Origin: a virus
Direction: 5' to 3' (one strand)
Length of the DNA: 33,534 bases
IMG/VR virus record: IMGVR_UViG_3300033553_000450
Span: 1-33,534 of that record
Positions 13,617-21,901 of the stretch are shown piece after piece (the stretch's first letter is position 1; every line of letters begins with the position of its first letter). Position numbers and translations under genes: made by a program. The notes beneath the pieces are model-generated. The model made no database searches. It was not told where the DNA came from and was given only the letters and a program-made list of their open reading frames with translations.

Positions 13617-13766
13617 ATGTTGGAAATCTTACTTAAAATTATCGTGGTGTTGGCGGTGGGCTGGTTGACGTTGATTGTTGCCGGTGTTTGCTCCGAGGTC
13701 GCCGAGAGCCGCAGAGATCATCACCGTGACAAAATAAGCCCATTCGGCAGAGAGGACGAACTATGA
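13617..13766 (+). CDS. Small single-pass membrane protein
   Basis: The 49-residue protein has a strong transmembrane helix (EILLKIIVVLAVGWLTLIVA) and a charged, His/Arg-rich tail. AGAGAGG before the ATG at 13617 and ATGA overlap with mor downstream support it. Tiny membrane proteins next to mor or lysis genes can be accessory holins, but the sequence does not show this. Confidence 0.6.
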   Translation: MLEILLKIIVVLAVGWLTLIVAGVCSEVAESRRDHHRDKISPFGREDEL

Positions 13767-14110
13767 GCAGCCTGGCGCAAACGAAATACCCCGAGCCCCT
13801 GGTGGATCTGGTCGCAAAGATTGAAGAGCTGCTGATTGAGGATCATGGCGTTGCCGCGAATGAAGCCAAAAAGCAGGCGTGGGCGATCGTCAATCTGATC
13901 GCTGTCGACTGGGCTGGCCAGCAAATCTATATCGGCCGCGGCGTGGTGGTTTCCGAGCGCGATCGCGCCGTGGTGCGCGACCTGGATTCCGGCTTGCATC
14001 CGTCCGCTTTGGCTAAAAAATACGAGATGACTGAACGCCAGATCCACAACATCCGCAACCGGGTGCGCGCCGAGGAACTGGCCTTTCGGCAGCTGGCTTT
14101 GTTCGGATAG
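13763..14110 (+). CDS. mor: Mor-family transcription activator (middle/late operon switch)
   Basis: The 115-residue protein matches the Mor/C family: an N-terminal dimerisation part containing DWAGQQIYIGRG, then a helix-turn-helix (LDSGLHPSALAKKYEMTERQIHNI). In Mu, Mor binds a dyad upstream of the middle promoter and recruits RNA polymerase; C does the same for late promoters. Only one such gene is present here, so it may drive the whole lysis-head-tail operon. A matching dyad lies about 70 bases downstream of its stop codon. Confidence 0.9.
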   Translation: MSSLAQTKYPEPLVDLVAKIEELLIEDHGVAANEAKKQAWAIVNLIAVDWAGQQIYIGRGVVVSERDRAVVRDLDSGLHPSALAKKYEMTERQIHNIRNRVRAEELAFRQLALFG

Positions 14111-14149
14111 ATTGACAGCCAAGTCCTTTTTGTGAGATAGATGATTTTT

Positions 14150-14185
14150 AAGGCCCTTCCTTTCCCGGAGGGGCTTTTCTTTTTT
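14150..14185 (+). terminator. Rho-independent terminator after mor
   Basis: AAGGCCCTTCC and GGAGGGGCTT pair around TTTCCC (one G-G mismatch), followed by TTTTCTTTTTT. It closes the early/middle operon. Confidence 0.75.
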
Positions 14186-14226
14186 GAAGCCCTTCAAAAG
14201 ACCCCAAATCCCCTCTTCTATATTCT
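14182..14226 (+). promoter_or_regulatory. Candidate Mor-dependent promoter
   Basis: A perfect dyad TTTTGAA-GCCC-TTCAAAA (14182-14199) is centred about 28 bases upstream of TATATT (14219-14224). No -35 element stands at the expected spacing, as is typical for an activator-dependent promoter. With a start near 14231 the dyad centre falls at about -40, close to where Mor binds at Mu Pm. It faces the lysis genes. The dyad overlaps the T-tract of the upstream terminator. Confidence 0.5.
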
Positions 14227-14267
14227 AGACCCTGCCAAGCCGGGGTTCCTGTTGTAAGTCCAAACCA

Positions 14268-14290
14268 GGCGGGGAGAAAACCTCCCCGCC
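14268..14290 (+). terminator. GC-rich leader hairpin upstream of the endolysin gene
   Basis: GGCGGGGAG (14268-14276) pairs perfectly with CTCCCCGCC (14282-14290) around a five-base loop. No T-tract follows, so it is a leader hairpin, perhaps stabilising the mRNA, rather than a proven terminator. Confidence 0.5.
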
Positions 14291-14366
14291 ACCTCTTCCC
14301 GCTCGGCGCATTTAATTTATGGAAAAGCCGTCCACCTGGTCGGCTGATTGAGTAGGGGGTTTCTGT

Positions 14367-14954
14367 ATGTCAACAGGTTTGTATGGTCAGGAGTTCAGTG
14401 AGTTCTTCTCTCGCGTTATGCAAAAAGAAGGCACGCTCTCCATGGACCCGGATGACTCAGGCAACTGGACTGGCGGAAAGGTTGGCAAGGGCACCCTGGA
14501 GGGGACGAAGTACGGTATCTCCGCCGCGATGTTCCCGCATATCCAAATCTGGAGTTTAACCGTAGAGCAGGCCCGATTGATTTATTACGAGCGCTACTGG
14601 CAGGCCCCTGGCTTCTGGCGGCTGCGGGTACCGCTGTCAATCCGCGTGGCCGACGTAGGGGTTACCTCCGGGCAGCACACGGCAATCAAGATGCTGCAAC
14701 GGGCGGTGAACGCCGTCTGTACAGGCGAGATACCGGCCAGACGACTCGCTCCCTGGCGGCAGAAGGTGGTGCGTCTGCTTGGTGGTGGAACTCTACGGGT
14801 TGATGGCGTGCTTGGGCCGCTCACCGCAAGCGTGATTGCGGAGTGCCCGCATCTAACCGCTCTGCTGGTCGCCTTCCAGGGCGAAGCGTATCTGCATTAT
14901 CGGAGGTTGAACCCGCTCTATATTCCGGGTTGGCTGGAAAGGCTGGGCTCATGA
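14367..14954 (+). CDS. Endolysin, glycoside hydrolase family 108 with peptidoglycan-binding domain
   Basis: The 195-residue protein has the GH108 N-terminus: the catalytic Glu21 in QKEGTLSMDPDDSGNWTGG, followed by GTKYGIS. The C-terminal part (about residues 95-165, GQHTAIKMLQRAVN ... VDGVLGPLT) is the associated peptidoglycan-binding domain. It cleaves the glycan backbone of murein at the end of the lytic cycle. No signal peptide is visible, so it needs a holin. It is the first gene of the late operon, with AGGGGG upstream, and overlaps the next gene by ATGA. Confidence 0.92.
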   Translation: MSTGLYGQEFSEFFSRVMQKEGTLSMDPDDSGNWTGGKVGKGTLEGTKYGISAAMFPHIQIWSLTVEQARLIYYERYWQAPGFWRLRVPLSIRVADVGVTSGQHTAIKMLQRAVNAVCTGEIPARRLAPWRQKVVRLLGGGTLRVDGVLGPLTASVIAECPHLTALLVAFQGEAYLHYRRLNPLYIPGWLERLGS

Positions 14955-15331
14955 CGTTTGAACTGTATGCCCCACAAAGCTACGTCAACGCTTCGAATGC
15001 GGTCCGCGAAGGGCACGTCAATGGCTGCGGCTCCGGCGTGCTGGCCCTGCTGGTTCCGGACACCGTGTATGGCCTGTCGATCAAAGAAGCGTGCGACATT
15101 CACGACTGGATGTACGCCGAAGGCGAAACCGACGCTCACAAGGAAGACGCCGATCTGGTGTTTTTAAACAACATGATCCGCATCATCGAGGCGCGCACCA
15201 GCTGGAGTTTGCTGAAGCGGCTGCGACTGCGTAGAGCCCGTACTTATTACCTGGCCGTGCATCATTACGGCGGCCCCGCCTTCTGGCGGACCAAGAACCC
15301 CAGCCAGAATCTGTATCTGGCGGCCATCTAA
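14951..15331 (+). CDS. Phospholipase-A2-like protein in the lysis cassette
   Basis: The 126-residue protein contains EACDIHDWMYAEGET (Cys48, His51, Asp52, Tyr55) and a later Asp in KEDADLVFLNN (Asp68). This echoes the CxxHDxxY active-site helix and the second aspartate of secreted phospholipase A2 folds. The calcium loop is not clearly recognisable; NGCGSG (24-29) may take its place. Similar phage proteins are usually called hypothetical. A role in breaking membranes during lysis is attractive given its position between the endolysin and the holin-like gene, but unproven. The ATGA overlap sets the start. Confidence 0.6.
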   Translation: MTFELYAPQSYVNASNAVREGHVNGCGSGVLALLVPDTVYGLSIKEACDIHDWMYAEGETDAHKEDADLVFLNNMIRIIEARTSWSLLKRLRLRRARTYYLAVHHYGGPAFWRTKNPSQNLYLAAI

Positions 15332-15343
15332 GAAGGAGCCTTT

Positions 15344-15976
15344 ATGAAAGCCTGGTATCAATCGAAAACCTTGTGGGCCAACGCCCTGGGCATCGCGGCG
15401 ATGCTGCTGCAATCCGAAGTCGGCTACCTGATCGCGCCAGAATATCAGGCGGCTGGTCTGGGCCTGGTCAACATGTTGCTGCGGCCGATCACCAAGCAGC
15501 CGATCGGATGGAAAGCGCCTGGGACCGGAAGCCTTGGTATCGGCCTGATCATCGGCGGCTTAATGCTGACGCCGCTGCTCTCCGGCTGCGGGCTCAACCT
15601 GATTGAGGATCGGCCGGTGTTGACCGAACTGACGGTGCGGGTGGCCGCGGCCCGCGTGCTGGCAGAACATCCGGACTGGACCGAAAAAGCCCGCGACATT
15701 AGCCTCGACACCATCCGCGCGCTCGACGAAACCGAGCAGGTCGATCTGGCCGCCCTGGAGCAATCTGTGATGGATCAGGTCCCCTGGGACAAGCTGACCA
15801 TCGAAGAGCAGCAGTTGGTGGGCGTGCTGATCAGCGCGGTGCGTGCAGAGATCGAGGCGGAACTGTCGCTCCAGGGGATTGAGGTGCCGGAAAAAATCAA
15901 GGTGCGCGTGGCCACGGTGCTCGGCTGGATCTACCAGGTGGCCGATGCTCGTTTGCAGCGGGCGAGCGCGGGTTAG
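15344..15976 (+). CDS. Holin-like membrane protein fused to a lipoprotein-type domain
   Basis: The 210-residue protein begins like small phage holins (WYQSKTLWANALGIAAMLLQ, then a second hydrophobic stretch to residue 46). A third hydrophobic segment ends in a lipobox-like LSGC with Cys82 (TPLLSGCGLNL). A polar helical domain with coiled-coil character follows (about 90-200). One reading is a fused holin and spanin-type lipoprotein; another is a membrane protein that happens to carry LSGC. No ribosome-binding site was found before the internal ATG at codon 74, so separate translation is unlikely. AAGGAG precedes the start. Confidence 0.6.
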   Translation: MKAWYQSKTLWANALGIAAMLLQSEVGYLIAPEYQAAGLGLVNMLLRPITKQPIGWKAPGTGSLGIGLIIGGLMLTPLLSGCGLNLIEDRPVLTELTVRVAAARVLAEHPDWTEKARDISLDTIRALDETEQVDLAALEQSVMDQVPWDKLTIEEQQLVGVLISAVRAEIEAELSLQGIEVPEKIKVRVATVLGWIYQVADARLQRASAG

Positions 15977-15978
15977 CC

Positions 15979-16191
15979 GTGCCTGACGAGATCGACCGCG
16001 CCCAGCACCACAACGAGCAGCACCAGGCCCAGGCGCTCGACAATTGGCGGCGTAGCCAGGCTGCCAGCACAGGGTGCAGCCACTGTAAAGATTGTGGCGA
16101 AGAGATCCCCGCTGCCAGACGTGCAGCGAAACCGAACTGCACACGATGCATTGGTTGCCAGACGGCATTGGAACATGGAGGTGTTAGGTGA
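15979..16191 (+). CDS. DksA/TraR-type C4 zinc-finger protein
   Basis: The 70-residue protein has the TraR/DksA zinc finger CKDCGEEIPAARRAAKPNC ... CIGC: Cys36 and Cys39, then Cys57 and Cys60 after 17 residues. TraR-like proteins bind the secondary channel of RNA polymerase and redirect transcription without ppGpp. The acidic residues needed at the N-terminal coiled coil are partly present (PDEIDRAQ). It starts with GTG two bases after the previous stop, and overlaps the following gene. Confidence 0.85.
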   Translation: MPDEIDRAQHHNEQHQAQALDNWRRSQAASTGCSHCKDCGEEIPAARRAAKPNCTRCIGCQTALEHGGVR

Positions 16192-16616
16192 CAAGCCAAG
16201 CGATTGACTACACTGCCTGGCGGTTCTGGTTCGACGCATTGCAACTGATCGGCACCGGCGTAATCGGCGTCTATGTCTGGTGGGCCAATCGGGAAAAGGT
16301 CACCGCAACGAAATTCGCAGAGCTGGAGAAAAAGGTCGCCGCAAGAATCCAGACGACCGACCATAAAATTGTTGAAGACAAACGGAATGCCGATTGTCTC
16401 AGACACCAAACCAAGATGGGCGAGTTGGAGCTGAATATCGGCCGGATCGGATCGGAGGTCCGCAACATGCCCAGCCGACAGGAGATGGCGGTACTGAGCC
16501 ATGACATTAACGACCTGACCAACCAGCTCGGCCAACTGAAGGGCCGGCTGGAAGGGATAAACCGGGTCGCCGACCTGATCAATGAATTTTTGATCAACCA
16601 GGGAGCTAATAGATGA
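16188..16616 (+). CDS. DUF2730 family phage protein (Mu gp25-like)
   Basis: The 142-residue protein has one transmembrane helix near the N-terminus (DALQLIGTGVIGVYVWW), then a long coiled coil (about 35-135, e.g. AELEKKVAARIQTTDHKIVE and INDLTNQLGQLKGRLEGI). This matches DUF2730, which sits directly before the gp26 and small-terminase genes in Mu. Its role is not known. It starts with GTG overlapping the zinc-finger gene. Confidence 0.75.
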   Translation: MTSQAIDYTAWRFWFDALQLIGTGVIGVYVWWANREKVTATKFAELEKKVAARIQTTDHKIVEDKRNADCLRHQTKMGELELNIGRIGSEVRNMPSRQEMAVLSHDINDLTNQLGQLKGRLEGINRVADLINEFLINQGANR

Positions 16617-16903
16617 GTTATGCCGACATAGTTATTGCCGATATCCGCCTGGTGATCCTGCGCACCCTGGCCGAGGACCCCGGCTACAGCATGAACGAGT
16701 CAATCCTTCAGGAAGTGCTCGCGGCGTTCGGCCACACGGTCACCCGCGATCGGGTCCGCACTGAACTGCGCTGGCTGGAAGAGCAGGGATTGATCTCCGT
16801 TAAGGATGTTGTGGGCATCATGGTGTCCAAGCTCACCTCCCGTGGCTCCGAGGTCGCCAGCGGCGCCGCCCGAGTCGATGGCGTGAAGCGGCCAAGGCCT
16901 TAA
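16613..16903 (+). CDS. Winged-helix phage protein (Mu gp26-like)
   Basis: A 96-residue protein with a winged-helix pattern: DIRLVILRTLAEDPGYSMNE, then VTRDRVRTELRWLEEQGLIS. It corresponds in position and size to Mu gp26, a member of the VpaChn25_0724-like family, between the DUF2730 and DUF3486 genes. Function is unknown; DNA binding during packaging is possible. It overlaps the upstream gene by four bases. Confidence 0.8.
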   Translation: MSYADIVIADIRLVILRTLAEDPGYSMNESILQEVLAAFGHTVTRDRVRTELRWLEEQGLISVKDVVGIMVSKLTSRGSEVASGAARVDGVKRPRP

Positions 16904-16905
16904 CG

Positions 16906-17508
16906 ATGACTGCCAAACGCCGCCAACCCTCCACGGTCGACCTCCTGCCGATCGGAGTCCGCAAGCAACTGCAGGCGATGCTCGATGATCCGCGCATCAC
17001 GCAATTGCAGGCCGTTGACCGGGTCAACGAGATCCTCGACCAGCTGCGCGCCGCCGGGGATCCGGACGTGCTCGATCCTGCGTGTCCTTCGAGGCTCAGC
17101 AAGTCGGCGGTCAACCGTTACGATCTGCAGATGCGCGAGGTCGGCGACCGGCTGCGGCAATCGCGCGAGGTCGCCGATCGCTGGATCAACAAGCTCGGCG
17201 CCGCGCCCCAGGGACAGGTCGGCAACCTGATTAACGAGATTTTGCGCACGCTCTCTTTTGACGTGACGCTGTTTATGCAGGAGGACGCTCTCAATGCGGA
17301 GAACGCACCGGGCGTTGTGGGCATGCTCAAGGATTTAGCGTTAACGACGATGCGCCTGGAAAAGGCGGCGAACCTGAACGTAACACGTGAGAAAGAGATT
17401 CGGCAGCAGGCTATGGCAGACGCGGCAAAGACCGTTGATACGACTGCACGCAAAGCCGGGGTGACCCCGGAAACGATCGCACTGATTCATGAGGCCTTAG
17501 GGATTTGA
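16906..17508 (+). CDS. DUF3486 protein, candidate small terminase subunit (Mu gp27)
   Basis: A 200-residue, largely helical protein of the DUF3486 family: the start RQPSTVDLLPIGVRKQLQAM, the segment SKSAVNRYDLQMREVGDRLR, and a coiled C-terminal half. In Mu this gene precedes the large terminase and is taken as the small subunit that recognises the pac region. The segment from 50 to 75 acts as a putative HTH. It overlaps the terminase gene by one base. Confidence 0.88.
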   Translation: MTAKRRQPSTVDLLPIGVRKQLQAMLDDPRITQLQAVDRVNEILDQLRAAGDPDVLDPACPSRLSKSAVNRYDLQMREVGDRLRQSREVADRWINKLGAAPQGQVGNLINEILRTLSFDVTLFMQEDALNAENAPGVVGMLKDLALTTMRLEKAANLNVTREKEIRQQAMADAAKTVDTTARKAGVTPETIALIHEALGI

Positions 17509-18935
17509 TGGCTAAAGGCAACGCCAAAAATATTCCGATCAACCGAAACGGTATCTTCCTGCCCTATCAAGGGGCGTGGATCAAGGATCATAGCCGCTTG
17601 AAGCTGATGGAAAAGGCCCGCCAGATTGGTCTCTCCTGGAGCACGGCGTGGGCCTGCGATGAGCGCACGGCTATGCAGGGCAACAAGCACGATCAGTGGG
17701 TCTCTTCACGCGACGATATCCAGGCGCGACTGTTTATCGAAGATTGCAAGATGTGGGTCAAGGTGCTGGCACTGGCCGCCGAAGATCTTGGCGAGATCGT
17801 TATCGACCAGGAGAAAAGGCTCTCTGCCTACGTGCTGGAATTTGCCAACGGCAGGCGTATCCACTCCATGAGCAGCAACCCCGATGCCCAGGCCGGCAAG
17901 CGTGGCGGCCGCGTGCTCGATGAGTTTGCCCTCAACCCCGACCCGCGCAAGCTCTGGTCGATTGCTTATCCCGGCATCACATGGGGTGGCAGCCTGGAAG
18001 TGATCAGCACCCATCGCGGCAGCAAGAACTTCTTTAACGACCTGGTGCGGGAGGCCCGCGAACAGGGCAATCCGAAGAAGCTCAGTTTGCACCGCGTGAC
18101 CTTACAAGATGCGCTCGATCAAGGATTCCTTTGGAAATTACAACAGAGCCTTGCAGACGATGACGAACGCCAGGGGATGGATGAAGCCACCTATTTCGAT
18201 TTTACTAAGTCGGGTTGTGCCGATGAAGAATCGTTCCTTCAGGAGTTTATGTGTCAACCGGCCGACGATGATGTCGCGTTCCTGGAATACGACCTGATCG
18301 CCGCTGCCGAGTATGGCCGGGGCATCGATTGGCAGACCAAAGAAGGCGGGCGGCTGTTTGCTGGGGTCGATATCGGCCGCAAGAAGGATCTGACCGTGCT
18401 CTGGCTGTTGGAGCTGCTCGGTGATGTGCTGTACACCCGTGCAGTCATCTGTCTGCAGAACATGCGCAAAAGCGAGCAAGAGGCCATTATCTGGCCGATC
18501 ATGGAAAAATGTGACCGGACATGTATGGACTATACCGGACTCGGCATAGGCTGGGGTGATGATGCCGTTGACAAGTTCGGCGAAAGCCGCGTTGAGTGCG
18601 TCACCTTCACAGGGCGCGTTAAAGAGGCTCTGGCCTATCCCGTCCGCACGAAGATGGAAGATCGTCTATTGCGCATCCCTTACGACAAACAGGTCCGAGC
18701 GGATCTGCGCAGCGTGACCAAGCAGACCACAGCGGCCGGCAATATCCGCTTCACCGCCGAGCGCACGCCTGATGGCCACGCCGACCGCTTCTGGGCGCTG
18801 GCGCTCGCGGTTGAAGCTGCCAGCCAACCGGATTGTGAATACGCCTACGAATCTGTTCATCGCAACGTTGGCCGTGATCTCGATCGTCCCGTGCGGGCGA
18901 CGGCAGGTCTTAATGCCACGAAAGGACTCTGGTAA
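17508..18935 (+). CDS. Large terminase subunit (Mu gp28)
   Basis: The 475-residue packaging motor has an N-terminal ATPase with a Walker-A-like EKARQIGLSWST (35-46) and Walker B with Asp138-Glu139 (RVLDEFA). A C-terminal RNase-H-fold nuclease begins at GVDIGRKKDLT (286-296), where Asp288 is the likely first metal ligand; DYTGLGIGWGDD carries further acidic residues. It drives headful packaging, in Mu including flanking host DNA. The ATG overlapping the upstream stop is preferred to a TTG one codon before. Confidence 0.95.
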   Translation: MAKGNAKNIPINRNGIFLPYQGAWIKDHSRLKLMEKARQIGLSWSTAWACDERTAMQGNKHDQWVSSRDDIQARLFIEDCKMWVKVLALAAEDLGEIVIDQEKRLSAYVLEFANGRRIHSMSSNPDAQAGKRGGRVLDEFALNPDPRKLWSIAYPGITWGGSLEVISTHRGSKNFFNDLVREAREQGNPKKLSLHRVTLQDALDQGFLWKLQQSLADDDERQGMDEATYFDFTKSGCADEESFLQEFMCQPADDDVAFLEYDLIAAAEYGRGIDWQTKEGGRLFAGVDIGRKKDLTVLWLLELLGDVLYTRAVICLQNMRKSEQEAIIWPIMEKCDRTCMDYTGLGIGWGDDAVDKFGESRVECVTFTGRVKEALAYPVRTKMEDRLLRIPYDKQVRADLRSVTKQTTAAGNIRFTAERTPDGHADRFWALALAVEAASQPDCEYAYESVHRNVGRDLDRPVRATAGLNATKGLW

Positions 18936-20510
18936 ATGGCCCCTCTTTACGATGCATATGGCCGCCCGGTCGCAACCAAAGAACTGACCAGGCAGCACGC
19001 CGCGCCGACCATGGCCGGAGTCCGCTCGCTCTGGAACGATTCCGTCGCCAGCGGCCTGACCCCGGTCCGGCTGGCATCTCTGCTGCGCGAAGCAGCCGAG
19101 GGCGATCACGATGCGTTTCTGACTCTGGCCGAGGAGATGGAAGAGCGCGACATGCATTACGCCTGTGAGCTCTCCAAGCGCAAGCTGGCTGTAGGGCGGC
19201 TGCCTGTGACCGTCGAGGCGGTCAGTGACGACCAGCGCGATATCGATATCGCCGACGCCGTGCGCCGCCTGTTGCGTGGTGCGGGCTTCCGATTCCTGGT
19301 TAAAGACATGCTGGACGGGCTCGGCAAGGGCTACTCGGTGTGCGAGATCGACTGGGATCGCAGCAAACCGCGCTGGAAACCGCGGCAGTACGATTGGCGC
19401 GATCCGCACTTCTTTCAGTTCGATCGCATTCAGCGCCGCGAGATCCGGCTCAAAGATGAGGCCGGCGGCATGGATGGTCTGGCGCTGGCGCCGTTCAAGT
19501 TCATCACCCACGTGCCGCGCATCAAATCCGGCCTGCCTATTCGCGGCGGTCTGGCGCGTCTGGCCGCCTGGGCGTTCATGTGCAAGAGCTACAGCATCAA
19601 AGACTGGCTGGCGTTTGCCGAGGTTTACGGCATGCCGCTGCGCATGGGCAAGTACGGACCCAGCGCCAGCGAGGGCGACAAGGACGTGCTGCGCATGGCG
19701 GTGGCAAACCTTGGCATCGATGCCGCGGCGATCTTTCCGGAGAGTATGCAGATCGAGCTGGTCGAGGCGGGCGGCAAGACTGGCAGCGCCGATTTCTTCC
19801 AGCGCCTGGCCGATTACTTCGATGGCCAGGTCAGCAAAGGCATTCTTGGACAGACCGCCAGCGCCTCCGGAACGCCCGGCAAACTGGGCGACGAGAAGCT
19901 GCAGGCCGAAGTGCGCGACGACATCCGCGACGACGACGCCGAGCAACTGGCCGACACCCTGCAGCGCGACCTGATCAAGCCGTTTATCGATCTCAACTTC
20001 GGTCCGCAGGAAGAATACCCGAATCTGGAACTGCGCGCCGCGGACGCTTACGATGTGGCCGGCATGGCCGACGCGCTTGGAAAGTTGGTGCCGCTCGGAT
20101 TGCGGGTCGAGCAGAGCGTGGTGCGCGATCGCATGGGACTGCCGGACCCAGACAAGACGGCCGCACCGGAGGATCTGCTGCAGGTACCGACCACCGTGCC
20201 CCCAGAAAATTTGCCCGTTGGAATGAACCGGGCCATGAACCGGCAAGCCGACATCGAGAAAGAACAGGCAGATATCGATGCCGCCGCCGATGGCTTGACC
20301 TCAGAGAATCTGCAGGCCGAGATGGAGACCGTGTTGGCCCCTGTGATGACATTGCTGAACCAGGGCGAAGGGTTTAACGACATCCTTGCCGCGCTGGCGA
20401 CGGCCGAGCCGGATCTTCCGATCGAGGAGCTTCAGGAGCGCCTTGCCCGCGCCATCTTTGTTGGCGAGATGTACGGCCGACTCACCGCAACGGAGGCCCC
20501 GAGTGCCTGA
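18936..20510 (+). CDS. Portal protein, DUF935 family (Mu gp29)
   Basis: The 524-residue protein matches the Mu gp29 portal family. Characteristic parts are an N-terminal TPVRLASLLREAAEGD, EEMEERDMHYACELSKRKLAV, then FVEVYGMP-type sequence (AFAEVYGMPLRMGKYG) and the ILGQTASASGT loop. As a dodecamer it forms the DNA entry and exit vertex. It directly follows the terminase with no gap and overlaps the next gene by eight bases. Confidence 0.95.
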   Translation: MAPLYDAYGRPVATKELTRQHAAPTMAGVRSLWNDSVASGLTPVRLASLLREAAEGDHDAFLTLAEEMEERDMHYACELSKRKLAVGRLPVTVEAVSDDQRDIDIADAVRRLLRGAGFRFLVKDMLDGLGKGYSVCEIDWDRSKPRWKPRQYDWRDPHFFQFDRIQRREIRLKDEAGGMDGLALAPFKFITHVPRIKSGLPIRGGLARLAAWAFMCKSYSIKDWLAFAEVYGMPLRMGKYGPSASEGDKDVLRMAVANLGIDAAAIFPESMQIELVEAGGKTGSADFFQRLADYFDGQVSKGILGQTASASGTPGKLGDEKLQAEVRDDIRDDDAEQLADTLQRDLIKPFIDLNFGPQEEYPNLELRAADAYDVAGMADALGKLVPLGLRVEQSVVRDRMGLPDPDKTAAPEDLLQVPTTVPPENLPVGMNRAMNRQADIEKEQADIDAAADGLTSENLQAEMETVLAPVMTLLNQGEGFNDILAALATAEPDLPIEELQERLARAIFVGEMYGRLTATEAPSA

Positions 20511-21282
20511 TCTCGATCTTGCATACGCGCTGCGTCTGCCGCCGGAGAAGGCGATCGCCTATCTGCAGGCCAAGGGCTACGCCTTCAGCTGGGACTGGTA
20601 TGACGTCTGGCAGGAAGCTCATCGCAAGGCGTTTACCGTGGCCAAGGTCATGCGCAAGGATCTTCTGGACGATATCCGCAAGGCTGTTGAAACGGCGCTT
20701 GCGGACGGACAAACCTTCGCCGAGTTCCGCAAGGGACTGGAGCCGACCCTAAAAGCCAAAGGCTGGTGGGGCAAGGTGCCGCTTGGCGACGGCGATGGCG
20801 GCGTGGAGGTTGTACAGCTTGGCAGCCCGTGGCGACTGCGCACGATTTACCGGACCAACCTGCAGACCGCTTACCAGGCAGGGCGCTGGCAGACGCAGGT
20901 CGAAGGCAAAGAGGAACGGCCGTATCTTCAATTTGTGGCGGTGCTCGATGCCAGAACCAGGCCGAGCCATGCCGCCCTGAACGGCAAGGTCTTCCCGATC
21001 GATGATCCGTTCTGGGACACGTTTTACCCGCCGCTCGACTGGGGCTGTCGCTGCCGGGTGCGGGCGCTCTCAGTGGACAACGTTAAAGAGCGTGGACTCA
21101 AGATTGAAACCGGCGCCGGGCGGATTGAAACCGTCGAGCGACTGGTCAGCAAAACCACCGGCGAGCTGCGGCCGGCCACGCGGATCCGCGTGACCGACGC
21201 CGTTGGTCAGCCGGTTACCGTGGCCACCGGCCCGGGTTGGGCCTACAACCCCGGCAAGCAAGATTTTCAGGAGGCCTCATGA
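20503..21282 (+). CDS. Head morphogenesis protein (Mu F, gp30-like)
   Basis: The 259-residue protein contains the minor-head-protein core: RTNLQTAYQAGRWQ, LDARTRPSHAALNGKVF and the metal-type PPLDWGCRCRV. It is the Mu F / SPP1 gp7 family, present in a few copies in the capsid and possibly ejected with DNA. GTG at 20503 is chosen because GGAGG lies six bases before it; the longer frame from 20386 lies within the portal gene. It overlaps the next gene by four bases. Confidence 0.93.
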   Translation: MPDLDLAYALRLPPEKAIAYLQAKGYAFSWDWYDVWQEAHRKAFTVAKVMRKDLLDDIRKAVETALADGQTFAEFRKGLEPTLKAKGWWGKVPLGDGDGGVEVVQLGSPWRLRTIYRTNLQTAYQAGRWQTQVEGKEERPYLQFVAVLDARTRPSHAALNGKVFPIDDPFWDTFYPPLDWGCRCRVRALSVDNVKERGLKIETGAGRIETVERLVSKTTGELRPATRIRVTDAVGQPVTVATGPGWAYNPGKQDFQEAS

Positions 21283-21731
21283 AGCCTGAACTGATCGATA
21301 TCGATATCGACGATCGCCAGCTGCAAGCGCTGATGAAAAAGCTGGCGGGCCGAGTGCAGAACATGCGTCCTGCAATGCGCGCGACTGCCGGCATCATGCA
21401 CGACGAGGTTGAGGAAAACTTTGCCCGGGAGGGCCGGCCGGCCTGGGAGCCGCTGGCTGAATCCACCATAAAAAGCCGCGAGCGGCGCGGACACTGGCCA
21501 GGCAGCCTGCTCCAGGTGAGCGGTCAACTGGCCGCCAGCATCACGCAGAAATCCGATGCGGTCAGCGCGCGCGTGGGGACCAACAAGCGCTACGGCGCCA
21601 TCCAGCAGCTCGGCGGTTTCGCTGGTCGCGGTCTGAAGGTTTACATTCCGGCCCGGCCGTATCTGACGCCGACCGATGGCGGCATCAGACAGATCGAACA
21701 GGCCCTGGTCCGTTATCTGGATCGCGGCTGA
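21279..21731 (+). CDS. Virion morphogenesis protein (Mu G, gp31-like)
   Basis: A 150-residue protein of the phage virion morphogenesis / tail completion family: VEENFAREGRPAWEPLAEST, then LLQVSGQLAASIT, RYGAIQQLGG and the ending IPARPYLTPTDG. In Mu G is needed for head-tail joining or assembly. AGGAGG before the ATG at 21279 sets the start. A 170-base gap without a gene follows. Confidence 0.9.
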   Translation: MKPELIDIDIDDRQLQALMKKLAGRVQNMRPAMRATAGIMHDEVEENFAREGRPAWEPLAESTIKSRERRGHWPGSLLQVSGQLAASITQKSDAVSARVGTNKRYGAIQQLGGFAGRGLKVYIPARPYLTPTDGGIRQIEQALVRYLDRG

Positions 21732-21901
21732 TCGGCGGGTGCGAGAAATGCCCTGTAAGGCGCAAACGGGTCAAAACATAACCCAAGGTACGGGCAAGAG
21801 GTCGATCGTTGGATGCAGGGAAATTTAAAAAGGGTTTTAACACGGTTCACCATTACGGCGCGGGTCACGATTCGGGCTTTAAGGACGAGGATGGAGGGAA
21901 A

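Noticed and set aside
14112-14141. TTGACA as a promoter after mor
   Set aside because: The only -10 candidates at 16-18 bases are poor (best GATAGA), and a terminator follows at once.
18666-20246. 526-codon minus-strand ORF opposite terminase and portal
   Set aside because: It spans two well-supported genes in antisense and has no recognisable domain.
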